Positions 44,312 to 53,281 of a DNA stretch of 64,000 bases are shown here, one piece after another. Under the pieces are notes generated by a model. The model did no database searches. It was given only the letters and a program-made list of their open reading frames with translations, and was not told the DNA's origin. Each line of letters starts with the position of its first letter. The stretch's first letter is position 1. A program made the position numbers and the translations under genes. The DNA is from an uncultured bacterium (GTDB taxonomy: Bacteria > Cyanobacteriota > Vampirovibrionia > Gastranaerophilales > Gastranaerophilaceae): assembly GCA_949298985.1 (NCBI GenBank), contig CASFYV010000013.1:1-64000 (forward strand). Direction: 5' to 3'.

Positions 44312-45001
44312 CTAAATTTTTTGATAATTTTTCATCAACTGTTCAACAATAATCCAATCGGATTCTTCATCTATTTCATAAGCAGTATAGCTTGGAAGCT
44401 CATAAAAAGTTACATTTCCTGAAAGACGGCATTTATCTTTTTTTATATTCCCAACTGAATTAATGTAACAAGCTCCTGTTTCTGCAATTAAACCTTCAAA
44501 TTCTTGTCTTCTTGGACGGTTTTTATAATCATAATTTACAGGTTCAACTACAGATTTATCCCCATCTACAAATTTCCATTTAAACTGTTTTTCAACTACT
44601 CCTGAAAAAATAGAATCTGCTTTGGAATCTACAAATTTTTTGTACATATTATCAATGTGTTCTGATTTTAACATTGGAGAAGTTGCTTGGATTAAAAAGA
44701 AATTGTCTTTATTGTCTAAATCCGCTTGGGCAATATATTCAAGCATAACACTTTCAGTCGATGCCGTATCTGAAGCATTTTGAGGATTTCTATCATAAAT
44801 TTCTATTTTCTCTAAATTAAAACTTGAAACTACTTTTTTTATCTCATCAGAATCAGTTGCAATAACAACTTTATCAATACATTTAGCACCACTAGTCGCT
44901 TTTGCTGTCCAATATACAAGAGGTTTGCCATTAATCTCTTTTATATTTTTCATTGGAATAGATTTACTTCCGCCACGTACAGGTATAAAAGCTATATTCA
45001 T
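44312..45001 (-). CDS. CMP-sugar (acylneuraminate-type) cytidylyltransferase
   Basis: A 229-aa nucleotidyltransferase of the NeuA/PseF/LegF group that makes a CMP-activated nonulosonic-type sugar. The N-terminal FIPVRGGSKSIPMKNIKEING holds the CTP loop, then VVIATDSDEI and FFLIQATSPML. It is distinct from KdsB (37 kb). The sugar (sialic, pseudaminic, legionaminic) cannot be told; no synthase gene is nearby. Overlaps the upstream reductase by 4 nt. Confidence 0.88.
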   Translation of the reverse strand: MNIAFIPVRGGSKSIPMKNIKEINGKPLVYWTAKATSGAKCIDKVVIATDSDEIKKVVSSFNLEKIEIYDRNPQNASDTASTESVMLEYIAQADLDNKDNFFLIQATSPMLKSEHIDNMYKKFVDSKADSIFSGVVEKQFKWKFVDGDKSVVEPVNYDYKNRPRRQEFEGLIAETGACYINSVGNIKKDKCRLSGNVTFYELPSYTAYEIDEESDWIIVEQLMKNYQKI

Positions 45002-45876
45002 TTTTTTACCTCATAATCTCTAATCTTAATTAAATCATACATAACTTGATTATATGGAGTATCAATTCCTAATTCTTTTCCAAGTCTTATAATTTCTCCT
45101 GCGAATGCTTCTACTTCTGTTTCACGTTTTGCTAAAACATCTTGATACATAGATGTTTTACCTTCATCTGACATTCGAGATAGAAATTCTAAAGAATCTT
45201 TTTCTAAATTCTCTAAATTCTTAACCCCAATTTTTTCTGCAATAGATTTAGTTTCTGCGATTATTTTTTTAGCAAATTCAATGAATAAAGGATTATTTTT
45301 CATCTCGCCGAATTTTAGTTTTAATATTGCGGAAACTTGATTAGAAAAAAGATTAAGCGTAAATTTTAGCCACATTGAATAATCGATATCTTGAGGAATT
45401 GAATATTTTAATCTGATTTCATCTAAAATATTTGCTAAATTTTCATCGTCATCAATAAATAACTCCAAATTTCCGTCTTGAGAAACCAAATTACCTTCTC
45501 TCATAGCACTATGACAAATCAAATATGATTTTAATACTTTTGCATTTGGATAATTTTTTTTGATAATACTTTCAGAACTTATTCCATTCAAAAGAGATAT
45601 AATTATAGTTTTTTCGCCTACAAAATTTTTAATATAGTCAATCGCATCATTTAATCCTTGGTACTTTGTAGAAATAATAATTAAATCAGCATTAAAACTA
45701 TCATTTGGGCTAATGTATTTAAAATTTTGTTCGATATCATTAAATCTTGGCGGATTATTTTTATATTTATTTATCCGAACTTCATCAGCAAGAATTCTTA
45801 ATTCACACTTAGAATTAATCCCAGCTCCAATAGTTGTACCAACAGCACCTAGTCCGCAAATAATAATTTTTTTCAT
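44998..45876 (-). CDS. Ketopantoate reductase family protein
   Basis: A 292-aa NADPH-dependent reductase of the PanE/ApbA family. The nucleotide loop is GLGAVGTTIGAGI, followed by IISTKYQGLNDAIDYI and LLNGISSE. The C-terminal helical domain has the SxxxD-type region (GKTSMYQDVLAKRETEVEAF). Canonical role is pantothenate synthesis. Its 4-nt overlap with a CMP-sugar synthetase gene suggests it could reduce a keto group in sugar metabolism instead. TAAAAT ends 6 nt before its ATG. Confidence 0.85.
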   Translation of the reverse strand: MKKIIICGLGAVGTTIGAGINSKCELRILADEVRINKYKNNPPRFNDIEQNFKYISPNDSFNADLIIISTKYQGLNDAIDYIKNFVGEKTIIISLLNGISSESIIKKNYPNAKVLKSYLICHSAMREGNLVSQDGNLELFIDDDENLANILDEIRLKYSIPQDIDYSMWLKFTLNLFSNQVSAILKLKFGEMKNNPLFIEFAKKIIAETKSIAEKIGVKNLENLEKDSLEFLSRMSDEGKTSMYQDVLAKRETEVEAFAGEIIRLGKELGIDTPYNQVMYDLIKIRDYEVKK

Positions 45877-46045
45877 ATAGATATTTTAAATAAAACAATA
45901 CAAAATATACAAATTTAAATTTTTGTAAATATTTTATACCCTAACTAGCAAAAAAATTTTTTTTTGGTTTTAGAACAAATAGATGGTTGATAAATCATAA
46001 AACATGATATAATTTAAATAATTAATATATAAAGCGAGGTCTAAT

Positions 46046-46375
46046 ATGAGTGAAGTAAATGGTCCTAAATTTAGTGTTAATCAAGTAAATTTTAATAATT
46101 TACCTAAACAATCTGTTGAAACAACTTCTGAAGTTGTAGAAAATACAACTCCGCAAATTAAAGATTTTTCTGATCCAAAAGCTGAAGCTTTAGGTCGTTC
46201 TATGTTATTTAAAGGTGCTGATGATACTAATCACGATTTGAAAGCATTATTGGAAAACCCACAAATCGCAGAAAATTCTGACAAAGCTTTCGAATTAGCT
46301 TTCAAAATGGCTCAAGATGCCGGTTTAGAAAATCCATATGAAGAAGCTGCAAATTTTGCAACAACTTCTATGTAA
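46046..46375 (+). CDS. Small hypothetical protein
   Basis: A 109-aa soluble acidic protein behind AGCGAGGT. The first ~45 residues (FSVNQVNFNNLPKQ) look disordered, and the rest is helical (DKAFELAFKMAQDAGLENPYEE). No family recognised. TTGATA-15-TATAAT (45987-46013) is a possible promoter. Confidence 0.6.
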   Translation: MSEVNGPKFSVNQVNFNNLPKQSVETTSEVVENTTPQIKDFSDPKAEALGRSMLFKGADDTNHDLKALLENPQIAENSDKAFELAFKMAQDAGLENPYEEAANFATTSM

Positions 46376-46445
46376 ATTTTTTATAAATCCTATACAGACC
46401 ATGACTCTTTATGATATTATATTATAAGGAATTTAGGGGGTATTT

Positions 46446-47144
46446 ATGGAAGAGATGAATAATAAGCCTGTTGTTAAGCTTATTTCTAAGCCTGATAACA
46501 TGTTGAGAACAATATACACTGCTGCAAGAACTTGTTATAGTGCGGATTCGCCTATTAATATTTATGATAAAGCAGAAGATGAAGAAAAAATGCTTAATCT
46601 AATAGAAAGAGTTGTAGGTTCAGGACATTATTCTGTCATAGAACATATACAAATTTCTTTTGCTATATCAAACGTTTCAAGAGCTTGTACTCACCAACTT
46701 GTTAGACATCGTCATATGTCTTTTTCTCAAAAATCACAAAGATACGTGAAAGAAAAAGGACAATTTGATTATATTATTCCTCCTACAATTGAGAAGAATG
46801 AAGAATTAAAAGCTAAATTTATCGGCTTTATGGAAGAAATTTCAAAAATGTATTGTGAATTTACTGATGCGGGAATTCCTGCTGAAGATGCAAGAGCCGT
46901 TCTTCCTAATGCTGCAGCAAGTTCGATTGTTGCTAGTTTGAATTTGAGAGAATTAATTCACCTTGCTAATTTAAGACTTTGCACGAGAGCTCAGTATGAA
47001 ATTAGAACACTTATAAAAATGATGTGTGATGAATTGATAAAAGAAGAAGCTTGGCTTAAACCTTATTTAGTACCGAAATGTGTTAGAAACGGTTTTTGTG
47101 ATGAAGATAAATCTTGTGGAAGGATGCCTAAAGCGAGCGTATGA
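46446..47144 (+). CDS. thyX: Flavin-dependent thymidylate synthase
   Basis: A 232-aa enzyme that methylates dUMP to dTMP using FAD and methylenetetrahydrofolate. The ThyX motif RHRHMSFSQKSQR (RHRx7S) is at residues 87-99, and EHIQISFAISNVSRA and NLRELIHLANLRLC are family signatures. It complements the dCMP deaminase at 21.6 kb. Ends in ATGA overlap with the next gene. Confidence 0.97.
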   Translation: MEEMNNKPVVKLISKPDNMLRTIYTAARTCYSADSPINIYDKAEDEEKMLNLIERVVGSGHYSVIEHIQISFAISNVSRACTHQLVRHRHMSFSQKSQRYVKEKGQFDYIIPPTIEKNEELKAKFIGFMEEISKMYCEFTDAGIPAEDARAVLPNAAASSIVASLNLRELIHLANLRLCTRAQYEIRTLIKMMCDELIKEEAWLKPYLVPKCVRNGFCDEDKSCGRMPKASV

Positions 47145-47935
47145 AAAAACTCGGTATAGTATTTATAATTCTTTTCATTTGTTTAGTTATTTTTCATTTA
47201 TTGGTAATTCAGCCTAAAAAATATGTTGAAGAAGATTTATATGACAAAATCATAGAACGTGGAACTATAAAAGTCGGAATTAATACTGATTCTAAACCTT
47301 TTGGGTTTTATGATAAAGATTGGAATGTTCAAGGTTATGATGCCGATTTAGCAAGATATATTGCTCAATATATCTTAAAAAGTCCTAATGCGGTTGAGTT
47401 TTATCCGGTTACTCCTGCTAATAGAATTCTAAAAGTTTCAACAGGCGAACTTGATATGGTTATCGCAACTATGACTATTACGCCGCAAAGAAAAGATATT
47501 ATAAAATTTTCAATTCCTTATGATTACGCTGGACAAGCTCTTTTAGTCAGATCCAACAGTAAAATTACTTCTATTGCTGATTTAGCTGGACTTAATGTTG
47601 GGGTTGTGTTTGGAACGACTGCTGAAAAAAATATGTTAACACTTGCTCCGACTTCTACTATTATTGGATTTAGAAATTATCATGTTGCTTATGAAGCTTT
47701 AAAACAGGGTAAAATTGACGCATTAACTTCTGACGATACTATTCTTAGTACTTTTGCGTATGATGATAAAGATGTTAAGTTACTTCCTAAAAGATATTCT
47801 AAAGAACCCTATGGAATTGCTTTAAAGAAAAGCAAAAGCACTAAAAAATTAAAAGAAAACATCGATTTTGCAATAAAAGATATGCAAAGAAAAAACATTA
47901 TTACAAGAATTAGAAGAAAATGGCTTAAATTATAG
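47141..47935 (+). CDS. Amino-acid-type ABC transporter substrate-binding protein
   Basis: A 264-aa exported protein with an N-terminal hydrophobic signal or anchor (residues ~3-24). The family-3 solute-binding fold shows IKVGINTDSKPFGFYD, GYDADLARYIAQYI and DMVIATMTITPQRKDIIKFS. It should bind an amino acid or similar solute. No permease or ATPase gene is adjacent. It overlaps thyX by 4 nt (ATGA), so the two are translated together, an odd pairing. Confidence 0.88.
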   Translation: MKKLGIVFIILFICLVIFHLLVIQPKKYVEEDLYDKIIERGTIKVGINTDSKPFGFYDKDWNVQGYDADLARYIAQYILKSPNAVEFYPVTPANRILKVSTGELDMVIATMTITPQRKDIIKFSIPYDYAGQALLVRSNSKITSIADLAGLNVGVVFGTTAEKNMLTLAPTSTIIGFRNYHVAYEALKQGKIDALTSDDTILSTFAYDDKDVKLLPKRYSKEPYGIALKKSKSTKKLKENIDFAIKDMQRKNIITRIRRKWLKL

Positions 47936-47936
47936 T

Positions 47937-48335
47937 TTAAGCTTTAACTTTAAACGCAAATTTTTTAAATAACACATAAGTGAAAATTGCAGCAGCCAAA
48001 GTTGCAAAGAATTGTGCTATATATACATTTGAATGAATAAATTTAACAAAAATTTCTAATAAACAAGCATTTATAAAATAGCTAAAAATCCAAGTTGTAC
48101 AGCATTTTAGATATTCTTTTTTCCAATCTCCTTTGCTTCTAAAAACAAGGAATTTTTGAGTAGTAAAAGAAACAACAGAGGATATTAACCAAGCTAAAGC
48201 TAATGCCATCTGATAAACTTTTTCACCAAAAATAATACAGATTAGTGAATAAATTAAATACGAAACACCGGCATTAAATCCACCCACAAATAGAAATCTT
48301 ATTTTATCTGATAAACTAAACCAAAACTTTTTCAA
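47937..48335 (-). CDS. GtrA-family membrane protein
   Basis: About 132 aa with four TM segments (LFVGGFNAGVSYLIYSLI and others), the GtrA/DPMS flippase-like family that moves polyprenyl-linked sugars. The TTG at 48335 is preferred because GGAGG lies 5 nt upstream; the longer frame would start on the ribosome-binding site itself. A matching GtrB-type glycosyltransferase lies 13 kb away at 60.9 kb rather than adjacent. Confidence 0.88.
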   Translation of the reverse strand: MKKFWFSLSDKIRFLFVGGFNAGVSYLIYSLICIIFGEKVYQMALALAWLISSVVSFTTQKFLVFRSKGDWKKEYLKCCTTWIFSYFINACLLEIFVKFIHSNVYIAQFFATLAAAIFTYVLFKKFAFKVKA

Positions 48336-48360
48336 AAAATCCTCCAACTATAAAATTAAT

Positions 48361-48394
48361 AGCGGCAAAAAGTTTTTTTAAAACTTTTTGCCGT
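48361..48394 (-). terminator. Hairpin after the phosphohexomutase gene
   Basis: CGGCAAAAAGTTTT/AAAACTTTTTGCCG is a long inverted repeat 12 nt past the mutase stop on the minus strand. The T-runs lie inside the stem, so efficiency is uncertain. Confidence 0.5.
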
Positions 48395-48405
48395 TATATT
48401 AATCC

Positions 48406-50667
48406 TTAAAACTTATATTCAGGAATTACAAATTGTTCATTATTTGCATCTTTTTCAACAAATTTCAAATAATAATCCAAAGCTTTTTCTTTAGAATTTT
48501 GATAAAATTCTTCTGAAATAAGTTCTCTGTGTAATTCTGTTCTTTCACCTGAATAATTACCTAAAACTCTTGAGAATTTTTCAATCATTTCAAGATTTTC
48601 ACCACCTGAATATGCTTTTGTTTTAGCATCTGTTCCTGATGGTCTTATTTCAACATATTTATCTTTGAATTGTAAATAAGTTCCATCACCAACAAATTTT
48701 ACAGAAACAAGATTATCGAAATTTAATTCTGCAAACGCGTTATTAAGAACTTTTTTAACTGCTTCAACATCTGCAATACCTTCTCTTATTGCGATTGCTA
48801 AAGATAAATAGAACATATCATTTTTAGTTCTTAATTTTTCACCTTCTACTTTTGCCAGTTTTAATTTCTCAATATCAGGTTCTGATTCGTTGTAATAAGA
48901 AATATCTTCTCTTACATCAAATTTTGCAATGATATTATTTTCTTCAAAAATTTCAATTAAGTATTCAGAAAGAGTTTTATTATCTTCTTCCAATTTAGCA
49001 GCTAGAGCAGATGCTACAATAATAGCTTCTGTAGCGCTCTTTTCTCTCATAGCAATTGCTTTTCTGCCTGCTAGAGATTCGATTAAATCTTCAGAACCCA
49101 TAATCATACCGCCAGATTCTTCGCCTCCGAAGATTAATCTTGGTTGAACGCCCAAATTAATTGAATTTCCGAATACATCATCTACAACAACTTCACTTTG
49201 AGGATTATTTTTAAGCTGTAATTCTACTTTTTTCATAATATTTGCAATTTCTTTAAATCCTACAGGCACATTTACAACTTTAATTCCGTGAGCTTTTGCC
49301 CATTCATCCCAAGATAAAGCTGATGCTGTTGTCTTAATCATAAATCTCGGATGGTTTTTGAATTTACCGCTTGCTTTTAATTGTTTTACACGATAATTCA
49401 TCAACATCAAAAATGCTTGGTTTGCACTATAAACTGTTAATATTCTGTCTTCATCCAATTGAATATATGAAATACCGTATTCATCCAAATTAGAAACATT
49501 TCCACTTGCTTCAATTTGACAAACAGTAAGTCTATCGTGATCTGGATCTGTAATTAATACAACAGTTCCTATAGGATAATCTGCTAAAACTTTTTCATAG
49601 TGTAAAGATTCAATCACTGGGAAAAATCTTTCGCCATTAGGTTTTTTAGCAAGAACTGTTGCATCTACAGAATAATCGTAGAAAACTTTATTTCCTTTTG
49701 GATCAGTATCATATTTTCCAATACCATGGAAAAATGGATCTTCTTCTGTATTATTCCATACAAATTTATCTTGAATACCTAATTTTTCTAAAACTCTGCT
49801 CAAAGTTCTATAAGCACATCCGCCTACACTTTCAATAAATAATTTAGACTTCATTTTCTTAACGCTATCAAGATTTTGAGCAACACCTGATTTTAAATAT
49901 TCAACATATAAATCTACACCATCATTCAATTTTGACATTATTTCTTCATCAATTAATTTATCATCACTTGATGCTATTTTAATTTCATATTTACCTTCTT
50001 TTTCAGTAATGTCAAAAATTTCTTGTATTTTATTTACAAATTCTAAAGATTCTTCAGGTAAATATTGACTTCCTTGAGAATTCAAATCTTTGGTAGCAGT
50101 TTTTACAGAAATACCATGACTTGAAGTAATATATTCTCCGCCAAGTAAATCAAGTTTAAATGCTAAAAATGAAGCTAACCATATTGGAATAGTTTTTCTT
50201 TCCTTTGGAGTTAAAGTCTTAATACCTTGAGCAGCTTGTATTCTTGCAATAGCTTCTAAATACAAATCTGAATTATATCTTACTTCACTTCCAACAAGTT
50301 TTATAATTTCTTTTCCTTCATATTTTTCTCTTGCGACAAGTGCTTTAGCTAAAGTTGCTAAAACTATTCCAACCAAATTAATCGGAAATCTTGTATCTTG
50401 AGGATATAAAATATTTTGTGGACCTCTAATACCTGCTGTAGATACTTTTGCTTCTTTTGAATAATTTGCAAACCAATCCAATAAATTTAAACCTTCCGGA
50501 TTTTCTGAACTATGAGGATATAAATGTTCTTTTTTCAATGTAAAAGTAAATTCACCCTTATTATTAAAATCCATTAAATTCATATTTTTAATATAATCAG
50601 GAGTTTTATCAAAAACATTTTTGAACAACTCTTTTTCTAAATCACTTTTTGCTTCTTTATTAATCAT
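48406..50667 (-). CDS. Long phosphoglucomutase/phosphomannomutase family protein
   Basis: A 753-aa member of the alpha-D-phosphohexomutase family, far longer than the usual 450-580 aa. The magnesium loop DPDHDRLT, sugar loop GGEESGGM and phosphate loop RPSGTDAKTKAY are present. The phosphoserine loop reads TSSHGIS instead of TASHNP, so the serine is kept but its surroundings differ. It presumably isomerises hexose 1- and 6-phosphates for glycan synthesis. Shine-Dalgarno AGGGAGA. Confidence 0.85.
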   Translation of the reverse strand: MINKEAKSDLEKELFKNVFDKTPDYIKNMNLMDFNNKGEFTFTLKKEHLYPHSSENPEGLNLLDWFANYSKEAKVSTAGIRGPQNILYPQDTRFPINLVGIVLATLAKALVAREKYEGKEIIKLVGSEVRYNSDLYLEAIARIQAAQGIKTLTPKERKTIPIWLASFLAFKLDLLGGEYITSSHGISVKTATKDLNSQGSQYLPEESLEFVNKIQEIFDITEKEGKYEIKIASSDDKLIDEEIMSKLNDGVDLYVEYLKSGVAQNLDSVKKMKSKLFIESVGGCAYRTLSRVLEKLGIQDKFVWNNTEEDPFFHGIGKYDTDPKGNKVFYDYSVDATVLAKKPNGERFFPVIESLHYEKVLADYPIGTVVLITDPDHDRLTVCQIEASGNVSNLDEYGISYIQLDEDRILTVYSANQAFLMLMNYRVKQLKASGKFKNHPRFMIKTTASALSWDEWAKAHGIKVVNVPVGFKEIANIMKKVELQLKNNPQSEVVVDDVFGNSINLGVQPRLIFGGEESGGMIMGSEDLIESLAGRKAIAMREKSATEAIIVASALAAKLEEDNKTLSEYLIEIFEENNIIAKFDVREDISYYNESEPDIEKLKLAKVEGEKLRTKNDMFYLSLAIAIREGIADVEAVKKVLNNAFAELNFDNLVSVKFVGDGTYLQFKDKYVEIRPSGTDAKTKAYSGGENLEMIEKFSRVLGNYSGERTELHRELISEEFYQNSKEKALDYYLKFVEKDANNEQFVIPEYKF

Positions 50668-50712
50668 AAAAAGTTTCTCCCTATCTAAAATATATCTTAA
50701 ATTATACCATAC

Positions 50713-50749
50713 AAAAAATGGTTAAATGAAAATATCTAACCATTTTTTG
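50713..50749 (-). terminator. Terminator after the flavoprotein gene
   Basis: AAAAATGGTTA/TAACCATTTTT stem with a 12-nt loop, followed by TTTTTTG on the minus strand, 25 nt past the stop at 50775. Confidence 0.88.
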
Positions 50750-50774
50750 AATTATTAATTTATATATTATTTTT

Positions 50775-53171
50775 TTAAATAAACAGGTTGGAATTAGCAG
50801 AAGAGCTTTCTTGAATATATTTAGCAACCCCTCCGATTTCAACTCCATCAATTAATTCTTCTTCTTTAATCCCCATAACATCCATTGACATATTACAGGC
50901 AATAAATTTAATTCCATTATCTTGAGCTTGTTTAATAAGTTCATTCAAGGTAGAAACATTTTTATTTTTCATAACCCATTTCATCATAATAGATCCCATT
51001 CCACCCATATTCATTTTAGAAAGAGTTAATTTATCAGCACCTTTAGGCATCATCATTCCAAACATTTTATCAATAAGACCTTTTTTAACATTTTTATCTG
51101 GACGTCTTAAAATATTTAGTCCCCAGAAAGTAAAGAATAAAGTAACATCTTTTCCTGCTGCCTTAGCACCATTTGCAATTATCATTGCTGCAAGTGCTTT
51201 ATCCAAATCATTTGAAAAAACTACTATCGTTTGAGAATTTCCGACACTTAAAACTTTGTTTTCATTAATATCTTTGTTTCCTTTTTGGATAACGGCTTTA
51301 ATAATTTTATTTTCTACACTTAAACCTAAAAGTTTATTCCCTGTAGAATTACACCAAGCATCAATATCGGATTTAAATCCTCTATCTGTCGATGTAACTT
51401 CTAAAATATCACCGTCATTAACTTCAATAATTTTAGACGCAACTTTCATAATCGGTCCGGGACATTGAAGTCCGCAAGCATCTATTTTTATTCTTTCACT
51501 ACTATTTATAGAAGAAATATTATTAGCACTTACTAAAGATTGAACTTTAGATTTTTTCTCAATATTACCTACTTTATCTTTTTTCAATTCTTTATATAGA
51601 GAAATTCCACCCATCAAAGAATATACATTATTAAATCCGTTTTGAACTAAAATTCTTGAAGCTACATAACTGTTATATCCTGTATTACAGAATAAAATAA
51701 CTTTTTCATTCTTAGGAATTTCATTTAATCTTGTTCTTATCTCTTCAACAGGAATATTTTTAGCACTTCCAATAGTTGCTATTTCAAATATTTCACGCGG
51801 CCTTACGTCAATCAGATAAGCTCCTTCTAAATCTTCATAATATGCAGGTTTAATGAAACCTCTTAAAATATTATCAGCATTCATTCCCAAAATATTAACC
51901 CCATCTTTAGCAGAAGAATAAGGTGGAGCATAGCATAATTCACTATCTAAAAGTTCTTGAACAGTTCCGTTATTTCTCATAACAGAAGCTATAACATCAA
52001 TTCTTTTTTCAACTCCATCAACTCCAACCGCTTGAGCTCCAAAGATTTTTCCTGAATTATCAAACAAAAGTTTATAGCAAACTTGTGTTGAATTAGGATA
52101 ATATCCGGCATGATCTCTTGAAAATACAAAAGTTTTCCAATAATCAACCCCTCTTTGTATAAGTTGTTTTTCATTATTCCCTACTGATGCTACCGTTAAA
52201 TCAAAAACTTTTAAAACAGAAGTACCTTGTGATTTTTTATAAGTTGATTCAATTCCGCAAATATTATCAGCAATAATTCTGCCTTGTCTATTTGCAGGAC
52301 CTGCAAGAGGAATTAAAGAATAATTATCTGATACAAAATCTTTAACTTCAACACCATCACCACCTGCATAAATATCAGGATTAGAAGTTTGCATTCTATC
52401 ATTTACAACAATACCTCTATTAACTTCTAAACCTCCATTTTTAGCAATTTCAACTTCAGGTCTTACTCCGATTGCCATTATTACGATATCAAATTCTATT
52501 TCTTGTGAAGATGAAAGAATAATCTTATTACCATCAAATTTTTGAACTCCATCACCTAAAATTAATTCAACACCTCTATCACGCATTTCATTTTGTGCAA
52601 AAGCTGCAATTTCCCAATCTACAGGTGCTAAAATTTGTTTCTGCATTTCTACTAAAGATGTTTCTAAACCCATTTCAACAAGGTTTTCTGCCATCTCTAC
52701 TCCGATAAAACCTCCACCGATTACTACAGCTTTTTTACAATTTTTCTCTTTTATGTATTCTTTTATTTTATCTGCATCATATAAAGTACGAAGTGTAAAA
52801 ATTTTATCTTTTGGTAAACCTTCAAATTCAGGAACAAAAGGGCTTGCTCCTTGTGCTAATACTAATTTATCGTATGAAATTTCTTCATTGTTTTCTAATT
52901 TAATTGTTTTTAGTTCAGGATTTATACTAACAACTTTAGAAAATAATCTAACTTCTATATTTAAAAGATTATGAAATTTTTGAGGAGAAGATACTAAAAT
53001 CTTTTCTCTTTCATCAATCACTCCGGAAACATAATAAGGTAAACCGCAATTAGCTATAGAAGTTTCACTTGTTTTTTCTAAAACTATTATTTCAGCATTC
53101 TCATCTAATCTTCTTATTCTTGCAGCAGCACTCGCCCCGCAAGCTCCTCCGCCTATTATTACTACTCTCAT
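50775..53171 (-). CDS. Four-domain CoA-disulfide-reductase-type flavoprotein (rhodanese-TusA-DsrE fusion)
   Basis: A 798-aa fusion. Residues 1-445 form a FAD/NAD(P)-disulfide reductase of the CoADR/Nox group, with GGGACGASAAARIRR and the single active cysteine in SIANCGLPYY (Cys42). Residues 447-530 form a rhodanese domain with Cys495 in FCNTGYNS. Residues 560-632 are a TusA/SirA domain with CGLQCPGP (Cys566/570). Residues 645-798 are a DsrE-like domain. The set suggests sulfane sulfur handled from CoA persulfide/disulfide through rhodanese and TusA to DsrE. AAGGAG ribosome-binding site. Single-gene transcript. Confidence 0.92.
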   Translation of the reverse strand: MRVVIIGGGACGASAAARIRRLDENAEIIVLEKTSETSIANCGLPYYVSGVIDEREKILVSSPQKFHNLLNIEVRLFSKVVSINPELKTIKLENNEEISYDKLVLAQGASPFVPEFEGLPKDKIFTLRTLYDADKIKEYIKEKNCKKAVVIGGGFIGVEMAENLVEMGLETSLVEMQKQILAPVDWEIAAFAQNEMRDRGVELILGDGVQKFDGNKIILSSSQEIEFDIVIMAIGVRPEVEIAKNGGLEVNRGIVVNDRMQTSNPDIYAGGDGVEVKDFVSDNYSLIPLAGPANRQGRIIADNICGIESTYKKSQGTSVLKVFDLTVASVGNNEKQLIQRGVDYWKTFVFSRDHAGYYPNSTQVCYKLLFDNSGKIFGAQAVGVDGVEKRIDVIASVMRNNGTVQELLDSELCYAPPYSSAKDGVNILGMNADNILRGFIKPAYYEDLEGAYLIDVRPREIFEIATIGSAKNIPVEEIRTRLNEIPKNEKVILFCNTGYNSYVASRILVQNGFNNVYSLMGGISLYKELKKDKVGNIEKKSKVQSLVSANNISSINSSERIKIDACGLQCPGPIMKVASKIIEVNDGDILEVTSTDRGFKSDIDAWCNSTGNKLLGLSVENKIIKAVIQKGNKDINENKVLSVGNSQTIVVFSNDLDKALAAMIIANGAKAAGKDVTLFFTFWGLNILRRPDKNVKKGLIDKMFGMMMPKGADKLTLSKMNMGGMGSIMMKWVMKNKNVSTLNELIKQAQDNGIKFIACNMSMDVMGIKEEELIDGVEIGGVAKYIQESSSANSNLFI

Positions 53172-53281
53172 ATATTCTCCTTAATTTTCCTATTTATTTT
53201 TAAGATATCATATTTAATTTACGCAAGCAATTTTATATATTTTTTCTTAATATTTATGCTAAAGTATATTAGAGATTTATT

